64,000 bases of DNA from the NCBI RefSeq assembly GCF_023507745.1, contig NZ_JALPZO010000052.1, positions 1 to 64,000 of the forward strand, given 5' to 3'. The DNA comes from Vreelandella olivaria (lineage in GTDB: Bacteria; Pseudomonadota; Gammaproteobacteria; Pseudomonadales; Halomonadaceae). The translations under genes and the position numbers were made by a program. Under the pieces are notes generated by a model, which did not search any database, was not told where the DNA came from, and was given only the letters and a program-made list of their open reading frames with translations. Positions within the stretch are counted from its first letter, which is position 1; every line of letters begins with the position of its first letter. Below are positions 35,416 to 44,414 of the stretch, piece after piece.

Positions 35416-36274
35416 TTCTGAGCAGTTTGGTGGCAATGGCAGTCCCTAGTAGGGTAATGATCATACCCACTACCACTTGAAGGCTCAGGGTTTCGTCCAG
35501 TAGCAGGTAGCCCCAAAGCAGAGCGCTGACAGGTACCAAAAACGTGACCGTTGAAGTAGCGGTCGCGCCTGCGCTGGCCAGCAAGCCAAAATAGAGCAGG
35601 AAGGCAAGGGTGGTGCTGAGCACTGCCAGTGCAAGGGCATTTCCCCATGCCAACATGCTGACTGGCTCGCTTGGCCAAAGCAGCAGGCCGGGGATCAGTA
35701 GAACCAGCGCCGACATTGCGCTGCTGCCAGCCGCCAGTACACGGGTGGGTAGATGACTAAGGCGGGTTTTCGAATAGTTGCCTGCAATACCATAGCAGAA
35801 TGTGGCCCCCAGCACCGCGACAATAAACCAGCCGTCCCCACCGATAGCAAAGTCTAAACGGTTAGCAGAAAGCACATACACCCCCAGTAAGGCGAGTGCT
35901 AATCCGAGGTACTGCTGGCGCTGCACGGGTGTGGCAAAAAAGGCGGCTCCCAGCAATGCGGTGAAGATGGGCGTTGTGGCATTGAGCAACGACGTAAAGC
36001 CTGCTTCCAGCCGGGTGGTGGCAAGAGCTAGTAATGAAAAGGGCAGAACATGGTTGATAATGCCCAGCAGCATTAATGGCCCCTTATGACGCCAGATCAG
36101 CTGCAGGTAGTGCAGGCTCATCAGCAGCGGCACCAGCAATAGTGCTCCAATTCCCATGCGAACCAGTACCAGCGGTACAGCACCAAACTCCGGTGCGGCA
36201 ACGCGCATAAATATAAACGATAAGCCCCACAGGGAAGAGAGTAGCAGTAGGCGTATCGCATCAGCTGATGACAT
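35369..36274 (-). CDS. EamA/DMT-family transporter
   Basis: A 301-residue membrane protein with ten predicted segments in two repeats. LLLSSLWGLSFIFMRVAAPEFG opens the first EamA domain and TSTVTFLVPVSALLWGYLLLDETLS is the conserved end of the second. Such proteins export or import metabolites with no predictable substrate. Its last 47 bases overlap the tail of the MOSC gene on the opposite strand. A TTCGCT/AGCGAA hairpin lies 29 bases upstream of the start. Confidence 0.85.
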   Translation of the reverse strand: MSSADAIRLLLLSSLWGLSFIFMRVAAPEFGAVPLVLVRMGIGALLLVPLLMSLHYLQLIWRHKGPLMLLGIINHVLPFSLLALATTRLEAGFTSLLNATTPIFTALLGAAFFATPVQRQQYLGLALALLGVYVLSANRLDFAIGGDGWFIVAVLGATFCYGIAGNYSKTRLSHLPTRVLAAGSSAMSALVLLIPGLLLWPSEPVSMLAWGNALALAVLSTTLAFLLYFGLLASAGATATSTVTFLVPVSALLWGYLLLDETLSLQVVVGMIITLLGTAIATKLLRIKRRGVLPPPRSPYE

Positions 36275-36472
36275 AAGGTGTCCTTACTTGAAATAACGTC
36301 TATTCGCTTAGAGAGCGAACTAGATTACGGTGCATAGTGGACAGATGGAAGCAATCCCTGGGGCGGCGGCGGCACGTTGCTGAAAATCAGCTACGCTGTG
36401 TGTGTGGCTGACAGGAACTGATTTCCTGTGCTGCTACGTTTATCAAGCACATGACTGAATAAGGAGTTTTTC

Positions 36473-36895
36473 ATGGATCGTAAAGCTAGTGCACATTGGG
36501 AAGGTGGGCTGAAGGATGGTAAAGGCACCGTTTCCACCGAAAGTGGCGTTCTGGATGCCAGCTACTCCTTTAAAAAGCGCTTTGAAGACGAAAAGGGCAC
36601 CAATCCAGAAGAGTTGATTGGTGCTGCTCATGCCAGCTGTTTCTCCATGGCGTTGTCGATGATATTGGGTGAAAAAGGGTATACCGCAGATACCATTGAC
36701 ACAAAAGCCAGTGTGACGCTTTCCCAAGGTTCTTCAGGTTTTGATATTTCCAAAATCCATCTGGATGTTGCCGCTACTGTTAGTGGTGCAGACGAAGCTG
36801 CTTTTAAGGAAGCTGCAGAAACTGCAAAGGCAAACTGCCCGGTTTCTAAAGTACTGAATGCCGATATTACAATGACCGCCAAACTTAACGGATAA
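36473..36895 (+). CDS. OsmC-type peroxiredoxin
   Basis: A 140-residue OsmC protein. The two redox cysteines are Cys56 (HASCFSMAL) and Cys122 (NCPVSKVL), and SWDGKGTVSTESG-like text near the start fits OsmC more than Ohr. It should reduce organic hydroperoxides in the cytosol. It ends in a good terminator. The start ATG 36473 follows AAGGAG. Confidence 0.9.
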   Translation: MDRKASAHWEGGLKDGKGTVSTESGVLDASYSFKKRFEDEKGTNPEELIGAAHASCFSMALSMILGEKGYTADTIDTKASVTLSQGSSGFDISKIHLDVAATVSGADEAAFKEAAETAKANCPVSKVLNADITMTAKLNG

Positions 36896-36925
36896 TATAA
36901 ATATTGATTTGTTAACATAGGTTAT

Positions 36926-36954
36926 GGCGCTACTTAAATGTAGCGTCTTTTTTT
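36926..36954 (+). terminator. Terminator of the osmC-like gene
   Basis: GGCGCTAC pairs with GTAGCGTC (loop TTAAAT, one G-U), followed by seven T residues. Confidence 0.85.
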
Positions 36955-36963
36955 ATTAAAAGA

Positions 36964-36990
36964 AAAGGACCCTGGCAGTTGCCAGGGCCC
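36964..36990 (-). terminator. Terminator of the PRC-barrel gene
   Basis: CCCTGGC and GCCAGGG (loop AGTT) stem followed, on the minus strand, by TCCTTTTCTTTT. It lies 29 bases after the PRC-barrel stop. Confidence 0.75.
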
Positions 36991-37018
36991 ATGAGAGAGG
37001 CGAACTAATGGTTAATAA

Positions 37019-37426
37019 TCAGTTGCGCTCATACTCGTCTGCCGCTTCAAGTGCATCTTGTGAAGCGTTAACGCGAATGACGTAATCTTCGCCATCGTCA
37101 TCTTTTGTTAGCTCAAGAGAGTCCCATTCAATAGCGATATCTTTTTCACCCATACCGAGGAAGCCGCCAACACCAATAACGACGGCTTGAATTTGGCCAT
37201 CCTCGTCAATCACCAAATCAGAGATAGTGCCGATATCCTCGTCATCTTCCACGGTGCTTTTGACGTTGTTGCCGGTCAGGGAGTCAGCGTGGAACGTGTT
37301 TTCAGGCGTGCTGGTCAGGTAGGTTGCTTCCATGACGGTGGTCTCTTCAGCGTTTACTGCGCTAGCTGCAAACATGAAAGCCGGTACCATTAATGTTCCC
37401 AGAAATGCGGGTTTGATCATTTTCAT
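37019..37426 (-). CDS. Exported PRC-barrel domain protein
   Basis: A 135-residue protein with a signal peptide (cleavage near VNA, residue 26) and an acidic mature part holding one PRC-barrel-like domain (DIGTISDLVIDEDGQIQAVVIGVGGFLGMGEKDIAIEWDSL). Such exported PRC-barrel proteins are common in alpha- and gammaproteobacteria and act at the cell surface or periplasm in unknown ways; the high Asp/Glu content suits a halophile. ATG 37426 is preceded by AAGGAG. It is flanked by terminators on its downstream side. Confidence 0.85.
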   Translation of the reverse strand: MKMIKPAFLGTLMVPAFMFAASAVNAEETTVMEATYLTSTPENTFHADSLTGNNVKSTVEDDEDIGTISDLVIDEDGQIQAVVIGVGGFLGMGEKDIAIEWDSLELTKDDDGEDYVIRVNASQDALEAADEYERN

Positions 37427-37847
37427 TGCTCTTGCTCCTTGCGCTTGCATTGAGGCATAACGTTCCTACGTCACTGCCTAAACAAATTAATAGCGAGTTA
37501 GTGTAAGGCCTGCTTTTCCTTCCTGGAAAACCCTTTAGCGTATATCCCTATTACGCTTCTATCGCTCACTATTACTCCTGGTGGCCTTTAGGCCAATCTA
37601 ATAACAAATAGATCTAAACTACGGGGGTAGATAGTAGACCCTGTCCTGCGCTTCACTGCGCTGAGACACTTATTAAGGTAGACGCTACACTCAACTTTGC
37701 AATGATTATTACAATAATTTTTATGCTGGCATATTAAGTGTATGGGATGATAAGGCGAATACTCTAAGTCCGTAATGTATTGGTGAGCGAGGGGGCGCTG
37801 CACTTGAAACACAGCGTGATAGCACACTACTGCGACAGTCTGTCGAA

Positions 37848-37876
37848 TTGACCCATCCCGTATCGGTGGGCATATT
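37848..37876 (+). promoter_or_regulatory. Sigma-70 promoter for the L,D-transpeptidase gene
   Basis: TTGACC, a 17-base spacer and CATATT, 57 bases before the gene start. A palindrome CGACAGTCTGTCG (37833-37845) abuts the -35 box, a possible regulator site. The rest of the 37427-37847 gap shows no gene I can support; the one longish frame there has no recognisable content. Confidence 0.5.
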
Positions 37877-37932
37877 CTTATTCAAATGGTCCGGTTGGCG
37901 CTGCCTTCAGGCCGCATAAAAAAGGAGAACCC

Positions 37933-38901
37933 ATGACGATAATCACGCGGTACCAGGCTTTTCAGCGTATTAAACAGCTATGTATCAGGAGCTTTGCCCT
38001 AGGTGCCTGGCTGTTGGCGACCACTGCGACGGCGAATGACAGCGATCTACCTAAAGGTCATTTTATACTGCCTGAAAGTGGCAACATGGTAGGGCAGGTA
38101 TACACTGTAACTGCCAGTGATGACGACACATTGCTTGATATTGCCCGGGAACATAATGTGGGCTACGAGGAAATCCGTTTGGCAAACCCAGATGTCAGTA
38201 TTTGGATGCCAGGTGAAGGTACTGAAGTGGTTATTCCCGGCCAGTTCATTCTCCCCGATGAGCCACGTACAGGCATTGTGATTAACGTGGCAGAGCTGCG
38301 TCTCTATTATTACCCTGACGTAGGTGAAGGTGAAACGCCCCGGGTTGAGACATATCCCATTGGTATTGGGCGTGATGCATACAATACGCCACTGGGAATC
38401 ACCAAAACCACCATGCGGCTTGAAAGTCCTGCCTGGTATCCTCCTGCTTCTATACGCCAGGAGGCCGCTGAACGGGGTGATCCGCCGCCAGCGGTTGTTC
38501 CGCCAGGCCCGGATAACCCTCTTGGGCAATTTGCCATTTTGCTGGATATTCCCGGTTATCTCATTCATGGCACCAACCAGCCAGATGGTATCGGCATGCG
38601 TGCCAGCCGGGGCTGTATCCGGATGCACTCAGAGGATATTGAATCGATCTTTTGGCGTGTGCCGGTGGGCACTCAGGTAAATATCATTGATGCGCCAATC
38701 AAGCTAGGCTGGGACTCCGATGGTGAGGCTTATATACAGGCATTTACGGCCACGGATGAGAAGGCCTTTGGTATGGAAACACTGCTGGATGTGGTGGGGC
38801 TGATTGAACAGCATGATAATGATAGTGGGCGCAGCATTAACTATGAGCAGGTGCGTGAGGTTTTGGAAGAAGCCACCGGTCAGATTGTCCCACTTGGCTA
38901 A
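37933..38901 (+). CDS. L,D-transpeptidase (ErfK/YbiS/YcfS/YnhG type)
   Basis: A 322-residue periplasmic enzyme with signal peptide, a LysM-like segment (VYTVTASDDDTLLDIAREHNVGYEEIRLANPD, residues 56-88) and a YkuD catalytic domain with His212 (IHGTNQP) and Cys228 (ASRGCIRMH). It forms 3-3 cross-links in peptidoglycan or attaches Braun-type lipoprotein. AAGGAG precedes ATG 37933. The gene converges with a response-regulator gene 25 bases beyond. Confidence 0.93.
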   Translation: MTIITRYQAFQRIKQLCIRSFALGAWLLATTATANDSDLPKGHFILPESGNMVGQVYTVTASDDDTLLDIAREHNVGYEEIRLANPDVSIWMPGEGTEVVIPGQFILPDEPRTGIVINVAELRLYYYPDVGEGETPRVETYPIGIGRDAYNTPLGITKTTMRLESPAWYPPASIRQEAAERGDPPPAVVPPGPDNPLGQFAILLDIPGYLIHGTNQPDGIGMRASRGCIRMHSEDIESIFWRVPVGTQVNIIDAPIKLGWDSDGEAYIQAFTATDEKAFGMETLLDVVGLIEQHDNDSGRSINYEQVREVLEEATGQIVPLG

Positions 38902-38926
38902 GCGGAATAGCAGACACGGCATGTCA

Positions 38927-39574
38927 TTATTCGGTGGTGCTGAGTGCGGGTACCAGCTCCAGCGCCACCGCCTGCCGTACTAACTCCGCCAAGTTCGCCG
39001 CCCCCATGGCTTTCATTGCCCGCAGCCGATACACCTCAACTGTTTTTCCGCTAATCTGCATAAGCTCAGCTATTTCCCTGCTGGTCATACCTTCTGCCAC
39101 ATGCGCCACAATGCGTTGCTCTTTTGGCCGCAGTAATTGATAGCGCTCTTTCAATAACGCGTGCTGCTGCTGTACGCGGTGGTGCTGTAAAGCGCTGCCA
39201 AGTGCCTGTTGCACCACATCAATCAGTTGTTGGTGATTAAATGGTTTCTCGATAAAGTCGAAAGCGCCGTTTTTTAACGCGGCGATTGCCATGGGTACAT
39301 CGCCATGGCCGGTCATCATAATGACTGGCAAAGCAGAGTGTTGATCAACCAGCTGTTGCTGAACCTGAAGGCCGCTCATGCCCGGCATTCGTACGTCCAG
39401 CAACAGCGCACCAAACCCTCCATGCTGGGCAGCCAGAAACTGCTCACCATCGCAAAAAGAGCAGGTGGGTAAGCCAACTGATTCGAGTAACCATACCAGC
39501 GACTCCCGTAGCGCCTGATCGTCATCAACAATGGCAATGGTGTCGGGCGATGGTGACTCGGCATTGCTGCGCAC
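38927..39574 (-). CDS. FixJ/NarL-type response regulator
   Basis: A 215-residue regulator with a receiver domain (phospho-acceptor Asp60 in LLLDVRMPG, Lys in FIEKPF) and a LuxR-type helix-turn-helix (LRPKEQRIVAHVAEGMTSREIAELMQ). The start is GTG 39574, with AAGGAG six bases upstream. It follows the sensor kinase gene by 26 bases. The pair is of the FixL/FixJ or TodS/DctS design; target genes are not evident nearby, but the divergent neighbours encode an L,D-transpeptidase and an oxygenase. Confidence 0.9.
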   Translation of the reverse strand: MRSNAESPSPDTIAIVDDDQALRESLVWLLESVGLPTCSFCDGEQFLAAQHGGFGALLLDVRMPGMSGLQVQQQLVDQHSALPVIMMTGHGDVPMAIAALKNGAFDFIEKPFNHQQLIDVVQQALGSALQHHRVQQQHALLKERYQLLRPKEQRIVAHVAEGMTSREIAELMQISGKTVEVYRLRAMKAMGAANLAELVRQAVALELVPALSTTE

Positions 39575-39600
39575 GACTATCTCCTTGGTGCTGGGTGGCG

Positions 39601-41166
39601 TTAAGGTGATGCGGAAGCCTGAGCGCCATGGTGGTGCGTTGTTTCGGCACGAAGGGTAACGTCAAAGCACGCCCCGCCATGAGTGTTTATAGGGCGCAGG
39701 GTAAGTGCGCCCCCCATGCTTTCCATCAGCGAGCGACTAATCGCCAACCCCATGCCGAGCCCCTCTTCCCGGGTGGTATAAAACGCATCAAAAATAGCGC
39801 TTTGCCGATCCTGAGCGATACCAGGCCCTTGGTCCTCTACGCATAGCGTGACTTGGCGGTGTCCACTTTTTTGCGCGCTGATTGTTACCTGCTGAGCGTC
39901 TGGACAACCACGGCTGGCTGATAGGGCATTCAGCAGTAGATTAACAATTACCTGCTCAAGCGCAATAGGGTCCGCATAAATGCGCGGTAGTTCAGAGGGT
40001 GTACGTTGTACAAGCAGTATGGATGCCTGTTGGTATTGCCACTCGCATAGCTGGCAGGCGGCAATGACGACATCGGCGAGCATCATCGGGCGGACTCGAT
40101 GGCTGCGTTTGCGCACGAAACTACGCAAATGGCGCAGGCGCTCAGCTAGGCGCTGTACCTGTTGGTCGATACGCTCAAGAGGGAGTCGAAGTTCGCTGGC
40201 AGAGCATTCAGGGGTCTGCTGGCACTTGATGAGCGCACCGCTAGTATAGTTGGCGATGGCGCCCAGGGGTTGGTTAAGCTCGTGGGCAATGTTCGATGCC
40301 AGCTCACCTGCGGCGGCCAGGCGGTTGGCATGGGCGATTTGTTCCTGATGGCGGCGTGCCTGGGCTTCTGATGCTTTTCTCACGCTGATATCACGATTGA
40401 GCAGGGCGAAGTGTCCAGGTTCCGCGCCGCGGCTGCGATGGCTGAGCACCACACTTAAAACGGGAACGTTGCCATCAATACCACGCATCTCAAGTTCTCC
40501 GCTCCATGAGCCGTAACGTTCAACCGCGGGAAAAACAACCTCCTGCAATAGTGTCAGTGACTCTCCCTGGTAGAGGGTTCCGAGCGCCATCTGCATGGTT
40601 GCTTTAGGGAGCGAGAAACAACGGCGAGCAGCTTCATTGGCACTAAAAATATGTTGATCAGGCCCCAGAAACAGCACGTAGTCGGTGGTGGACTCGACGA
40701 CTTGAGCCAGCCGCTCACGGGTGGCTTCGGCCTCTATGCGCCGGCCTACGTCCCGTGAAACGCATAGAATATCAAGCAGCTCACCAGTGGCGGGGTCTCG
40801 TCGGGTGCGGCTGGTGGTTTCGAACCAGACGTAGTGCCCCGCTTTGGCACGAAAGCGGTAAGTTTGCTGGTAAAAGCCATCGTGATAGTACACCTGCGGG
40901 GATTTATTGAGCAGGTCGTTTAAATCAGCCGGGTGGAAGAGCTGGTATGCCGAGACACCGATCAGTTCTTCCGGTTCATAGCCTAATAAAGCCCGTGCGG
41001 CTTGAGAGGCGTACAGGAAGGTGCCGTCGCGGGCATGGCGGGAAATAAGGTCGGTCGTGCTTTCTGCCAGCCACTGGTAGTGGCGTTTCTCTTCCTCCAG
41101 TGCGGCATTGCGTGATTCCAACTCGGTTATTCTTGCCTGTAAGGCGGCTTTATCGAAGATATTCAT
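39601..41166 (-). CDS. Cytosolic PAS-PAS sensor histidine kinase
   Basis: A 521-residue kinase with no membrane segment. It has two PAS domains (about 32-145 and 155-265), a HisKA domain with the phospho-acceptor His295 (SNIAHELNQPLGAIANY) and a HATPase domain with NLLLNAL and DQGPGIA. The H-box type and the partner receiver resemble FixL-like kinases, but neither PAS shows the clear heme-binding text of FixL, so the signal is unknown. It is preceded by the oxygenase gene seven bases upstream, hinting at co-transcription. Confidence 0.9.
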   Translation of the reverse strand: MNIFDKAALQARITELESRNAALEEEKRHYQWLAESTTDLISRHARDGTFLYASQAARALLGYEPEELIGVSAYQLFHPADLNDLLNKSPQVYYHDGFYQQTYRFRAKAGHYVWFETTSRTRRDPATGELLDILCVSRDVGRRIEAEATRERLAQVVESTTDYVLFLGPDQHIFSANEAARRCFSLPKATMQMALGTLYQGESLTLLQEVVFPAVERYGSWSGELEMRGIDGNVPVLSVVLSHRSRGAEPGHFALLNRDISVRKASEAQARRHQEQIAHANRLAAAGELASNIAHELNQPLGAIANYTSGALIKCQQTPECSASELRLPLERIDQQVQRLAERLRHLRSFVRKRSHRVRPMMLADVVIAACQLCEWQYQQASILLVQRTPSELPRIYADPIALEQVIVNLLLNALSASRGCPDAQQVTISAQKSGHRQVTLCVEDQGPGIAQDRQSAIFDAFYTTREEGLGMGLAISRSLMESMGGALTLRPINTHGGACFDVTLRAETTHHHGAQASASP

Positions 41167-41173
41167 GTGTCAG

Positions 41174-41845
41174 TTATCGGGCTGGGTCTAAAACGCCACC
41201 CAGTGACGCGTTACGCCGGAACCAACCCGCAATACTGGCTCGGGGGCAGCGGGTGGGGAGTACCTCATGGGGAATGGTTTCCGATAAAAAACAGGCAAAG
41301 GTTCCAGCTTCCGGTACCACGCGGGCTATTTCCCGGCTGGGGTCGTCAGGATGATAAATGACCATTTCACCGCCGCCGTCGCTAGGCCAGTGAGGGTTCA
41401 AGTAGCCCACCGTTGAGATGACGCGGTTGGCGCGACCACGAAAGCTGTCCAGGTGGCGTTGGTAGAAGGCACCAGGTGGGTAATGAGCAAAGTGGGCCTC
41501 ATACTCAAACAGGCCGAGAAATAGCGCCTGATTAAGTGCCTGCTGAAGGTTCGCCATAGCATCTAAATAGCGTCTCTGGGCGTCACTTTCCCTATCCAGC
41601 CAGTGAATGGCATCTCCGCGAATATCTTTACGCAGGTGGTGGTGCTGGCCGCGGCCAATGCCAGCTTCATCCAGTACATCGTGTTCGGCCATATGATGCA
41701 GCTCACGGTGCAGCGCATAACAGAGTTCCTGGTTAATAACGTTGTGACCTACATACCAGCCCTGTTCAATCAGCGCATCCACCAGGTCAATCTGCGCACT
41801 GGGCTCAAATGCTGGGGGCGTTAAGGCAGTAGAAGAACTCATCAT
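41174..41845 (-). CDS. 2-oxoglutarate/Fe(II)-dependent dioxygenase (SM-20-like)
   Basis: A 223-residue prolyl-hydroxylase-type oxygenase. The iron ligands are His131, Asp133 (YQRHLDSF) and His193 (SETIPHEVLP), and Arg202 binds 2-oxoglutarate. The family hydroxylates proteins or small molecules; in bacteria targets such as EF-Tu prolines have been reported for close groups. ATG 41845 overlaps the upstream Nudix stop by four bases, and the kinase gene follows within eight. The three share a leftward unit. Confidence 0.88.
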   Translation of the reverse strand: MMSSSTALTPPAFEPSAQIDLVDALIEQGWYVGHNVINQELCYALHRELHHMAEHDVLDEAGIGRGQHHHLRKDIRGDAIHWLDRESDAQRRYLDAMANLQQALNQALFLGLFEYEAHFAHYPPGAFYQRHLDSFRGRANRVISTVGYLNPHWPSDGGGEMVIYHPDDPSREIARVVPEAGTFACFLSETIPHEVLPTRCPRASIAGWFRRNASLGGVLDPAR

Positions 41846-42528
41846 TTGGTATTTCTCGTGGCTGGCGTACGCTGTGCCTTGGAACGGCGATCGCGTTCAA
41901 TGTTATTGGTTGTGGGGCTATGCCTTGCAGGATAGTGGCGTAATACCCCGGTCGGACGTTGGTAGAGGTCAATGGCCATACCAAATCCTTCGGCCAGCAG
42001 TTCTACCAGCATCATGGCAGAGAGTCCCCATATCACGTGGCCATCTACATGGTAACTTGGTACATAGTGGGCAACGCCATCCACGGTAATCACATCGGTA
42101 TGGGTGCGCTTGTCGTCCAGAAAGTGGCTTAATGGGACTTCAAAGATAGCGTCCAGTTCCATAGGGTCCGCAACCAGCGGTAGATCAGGCGGAATGATAC
42201 CGACCCACGGTGCTACTCGGATGCCGTGTAGCGAAATGACGTCAGACAGGCGCCCAATGGGTTGCACCAGCGAGGGCGTGAGTGCAATCTCTTCTTCTGC
42301 TTCCCGGAGGGCTGTAGCGTATAGATCTGTATCGCCGCGTTCGCGTTTGCCACCTGGAAAGGCTACCTGACCACTATGTGTACTCAGGTGGCTGGCTCGT
42401 CGTGTAAACAGCAATGTAGGTGCAGGGCGCTCGACGATAGGCATCAGCACGGCGGCTTCCGGTAAGGCAAGGTGGTCTAGCTGTTGAGGCGTATGCTGTT
42501 GCAGCTGTTTGCGCAGTTTCTCTAACAT
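41842..42528 (-). CDS. Nudix hydrolase, probable CoA pyrophosphatase (NudL type)
   Basis: A 228-residue protein. The Nudix box is GGKRERGDTDLYATALREAEEEI, with the extended upstream text THSGQVAFPGG, a hallmark of CoA and NADH-type Nudix hydrolases (UPF0035). It likely cleaves CoA to phosphopantetheine and 3',5'-ADP. ATG 42528 begins MLEKLRKQL; a longer frame reaching 42603 is less likely. Its start region is divergent from the second Nudix gene. Confidence 0.85.
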   Translation of the reverse strand: MLEKLRKQLQQHTPQQLDHLALPEAAVLMPIVERPAPTLLFTRRASHLSTHSGQVAFPGGKRERGDTDLYATALREAEEEIALTPSLVQPIGRLSDVISLHGIRVAPWVGIIPPDLPLVADPMELDAIFEVPLSHFLDDKRTHTDVITVDGVAHYVPSYHVDGHVIWGLSAMMLVELLAEGFGMAIDLYQRPTGVLRHYPARHSPTTNNIERDRRSKAQRTPATRNTK

Positions 42529-42622
42529 AGAGGTTCCATTTGCTTTGCTCTCTTTTACCCAGCAGCGGTTATTGACGTCAAGCATCTCGCAGCCCCACCC
42601 CATCAGCCGTAGAGAAAACGCG

Positions 42623-43180
42623 ATGAATTTTTGTAGTCAGTGTGGTGAAAAAGTCCGTTTTGCCGTTCCCGCAGGCGACGACCGCCCGCGTTACCTGTGC
42701 GATGCCTGCGGTACTATCCATTATCAAAACCCGCGTATCGTCGCAGGTACCCTGCCAGTGATGGGGTCAAAGGTGTTGCTGTGTAAACGGGCCATTACCC
42801 CGCGTAAAGGGCATTGGACGTTGCCGGCAGGCTATATGGAAAATGCTGAAACCACCCGGCAGGCAGCGACACGGGAAACCTGGGAGGAGGCGTGTGCTGA
42901 CGTAACGCTGGGCGATTTGTACACCCTGATCGACCTGCCGCATATTAATCAAGTGTATATGATTTTTCGTGCAGAGCTGGTGGGGGGCTTTAGTGCAGGG
43001 CCTGAGAGCCTTGAAGTCGCCTTATTCGAAGAGCATGAAATACCTTGGGATATATTGGCATTCCCTACCATCGAACGTACATTGAAGCACTATTACGCAG
43101 ATCGAAAATGCGCGTATTACCCTCTCCATATCAGTACGATTACGCCTGAAGATCGTGAGCGGTACTTGGGGAGTGCGTGA
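42623..43180 (+). CDS. Nudix hydrolase with N-terminal zinc ribbon
   Basis: A 185-residue protein with a zinc ribbon (CSQCG ... CDACG at residues 4-7 and 29-32) and a Nudix box GYMENAETTRQAATRETWEEA. The layout matches NudC-like or ADP-ribose-pyrophosphatase-type Nudix proteins. It probably hydrolyses a nucleoside diphosphate derivative such as NADH, FAD or ADP-ribose; the substrate cannot be decided from sequence. ATG 42623 lies 95 bases from the divergent Nudix start. Confidence 0.85.
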   Translation: MNFCSQCGEKVRFAVPAGDDRPRYLCDACGTIHYQNPRIVAGTLPVMGSKVLLCKRAITPRKGHWTLPAGYMENAETTRQAATRETWEEACADVTLGDLYTLIDLPHINQVYMIFRAELVGGFSAGPESLEVALFEEHEIPWDILAFPTIERTLKHYYADRKCAYYPLHISTITPEDRERYLGSA

Positions 43181-43185
43181 AGCGG

Positions 43186-43497
43186 TTAAAGATCAGCAAG
43201 CTGCCAGACGTCGTAGGCCACCTCCTCGTAGGGGTGGGCGAGTTTAAGTGCCGCTATGGCCGCGTGAATATGGGTGTCTTCACAGACCAGTTCGACCTTA
43301 ATCTCTTCCACCGTTTCCAGCATATCCACCTGACCTATGTGTGGGGCTGCCCCTTTCAGCGGGCGGAACTGGCCCGTTCCGTGTGTCTGAAAACAGCAGG
43401 CTTCGTAGTTGCCAATCCTGCCCGCGCCCGTTTCAAAGATAGCCTCTTTAACGTTTTCTGCCTCTTCAACGGGAACAAAAAATGCCAGCTTGTACAT
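43186..43497 (-). CDS. YqfO-type (Nif3 inserted-domain-like) protein
   Basis: A 103-residue protein matching the CutA-like YqfO domain that is inserted in NIF3 proteins: YKLAFFVPVEEAENVKEAIFETGAGRIGNYEACCFQTHGTGQFRPLKGAAPHIG is typical. Here it stands alone, as in many gammaproteobacteria. It converges closely with the Nudix gene (5-base gap). Metal or nucleotide binding has been suggested for the family; the role is unknown. Confidence 0.85.
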   Translation of the reverse strand: MYKLAFFVPVEEAENVKEAIFETGAGRIGNYEACCFQTHGTGQFRPLKGAAPHIGQVDMLETVEEIKVELVCEDTHIHAAIAALKLAHPYEEVAYDVWQLADL

Positions 43498-43590
43498 AGC
43501 TGGGGCCTCCTGATGATGAACGATGTGAGACGCTTATGTTAGCGGAAAGGCGACGACTGGTCTTGCCTCCAGCTGTCTTCGCTCACTTCC

Positions 43591-43995
43591 CTGGACGTAC
43601 CCCCCCAAGCCAATGCCCCCGTTGCAGATGGCCGTGTGTTTCAGCGTGAAAGACGGCTGCGTCCACTGAGTCAGGCCTGCTACCAACATGGCTTGCTGGC
43701 TCGAGTTGAACATCAGGCGGATCAGTTGGAAACATGGATGCCGGATACTCTTGCCAGTTTGATCCATGGTGATTTGTGGCCGGATAATGTTTTGACAACG
43801 CCTCGTGGCCCCGCCTTGATTGATCCAGCAGTGTATCGCCATTACCCCGAGGTTGATCTTGCAATGCTGACACTGTTTGGCTCGCCAGAAGCGGCTTTTT
43901 TGATGCCTACTGGGACGGTAACGCCCCGGCCGATTGGCCGAGGCGTGAAGCGCTGTGTTGTAGCCTTGGAACGCTACCAGGATTTATAAGGCAGA
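43591..43995 (+). pseudogene. Fructosamine-kinase (Fn3K) family gene remnant
   Basis: The reading frame begins mid-protein (RERRLRPL... ) and carries the kinase core LIHGDLWPDNVL and LIDPAVYRHYPEVDLAMLTLFG (catalytic HGD and metal-binding DPA). After SPEAAF a single base is missing in a run of six T's: restoring it gives FFDAYWDGNAPADWPRREAL in frame, the expected Fn3K text, while the actual frame drifts into an unrelated tail. About 160 N-terminal residues of the family are also absent. It is therefore a broken gene, probably truncated when the cyn block joined; it runs into the cynS end. Confidence 0.75.
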
Positions 43996-44414
43996 AACTT
44001 GCCATTCAGGGTTAGCAATACCCGGTCGCCTTTGGGGTCTTCGATTTTGTCCACCTCCATGGTGAAATCAATGGCGCTCATAATGCCGTCACCAAACCTC
44101 TCCTGGACGACATCCTTCAGGGTTTCGCCATAGACACCCACGACTTCATAAAGGCGATATACAAATGGGTCTTGCGGAATCGCTTCATCCCAGGCTTTGG
44201 TGGGGAAGGTGATCAGGGCTTCAGCTACATCGCTTTCCACTTCCAGAACATCGCAAAGTTTATGGGCGATCTCGGTGCTGGCGCTATTCATTCCATAGCA
44301 GACTGAGGCTACCCAAACCGGTGACATGCCAACAGCACTGGCGATGTCATCCCAGCTCATTTGTTTACGTGCTTTCGCGGCCAGCAGAGTGTGGCGCATT
44401 TCAAGTTTATCCAT
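43974..44414 (-). CDS. cynS: Cyanate hydratase (cyanase)
   Basis: A 146-residue enzyme that converts cyanate and bicarbonate to ammonia and carbon dioxide. The catalytic residues Arg87, Glu90 (YRLYEVVG) and Ser113 (IMSAIDF) correspond to Arg96, Glu99 and Ser122 of E. coli cyanase with a constant offset of nine. The N-terminal helical domain (MSWDDIASAVGMSPVWVASVCYG) is also clear. It overlaps the cynD stop by eight bases and is the last gene of cynABDS, with a broken kinase gene running into its 3' end. Confidence 0.96.
   Translation of the reverse strand: MDKLEMRHTLLAAKARKQMSWDDIASAVGMSPVWVASVCYGMNSASTEIAHKLCDVLEVESDVAEALITFPTKAWDEAIPQDPFVYRLYEVVGVYGETLKDVVQERFGDGIMSAIDFTMEVDKIEDPKGDRVLLTLNGKFLPYKSW

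Noticed and set aside
37588..37827. A 79-codon frame in the 37.5-37.9 kb gap
   Set aside because: No start site support, no coding-like bias and no known domain; the gap is AT-rich and appears non-coding.
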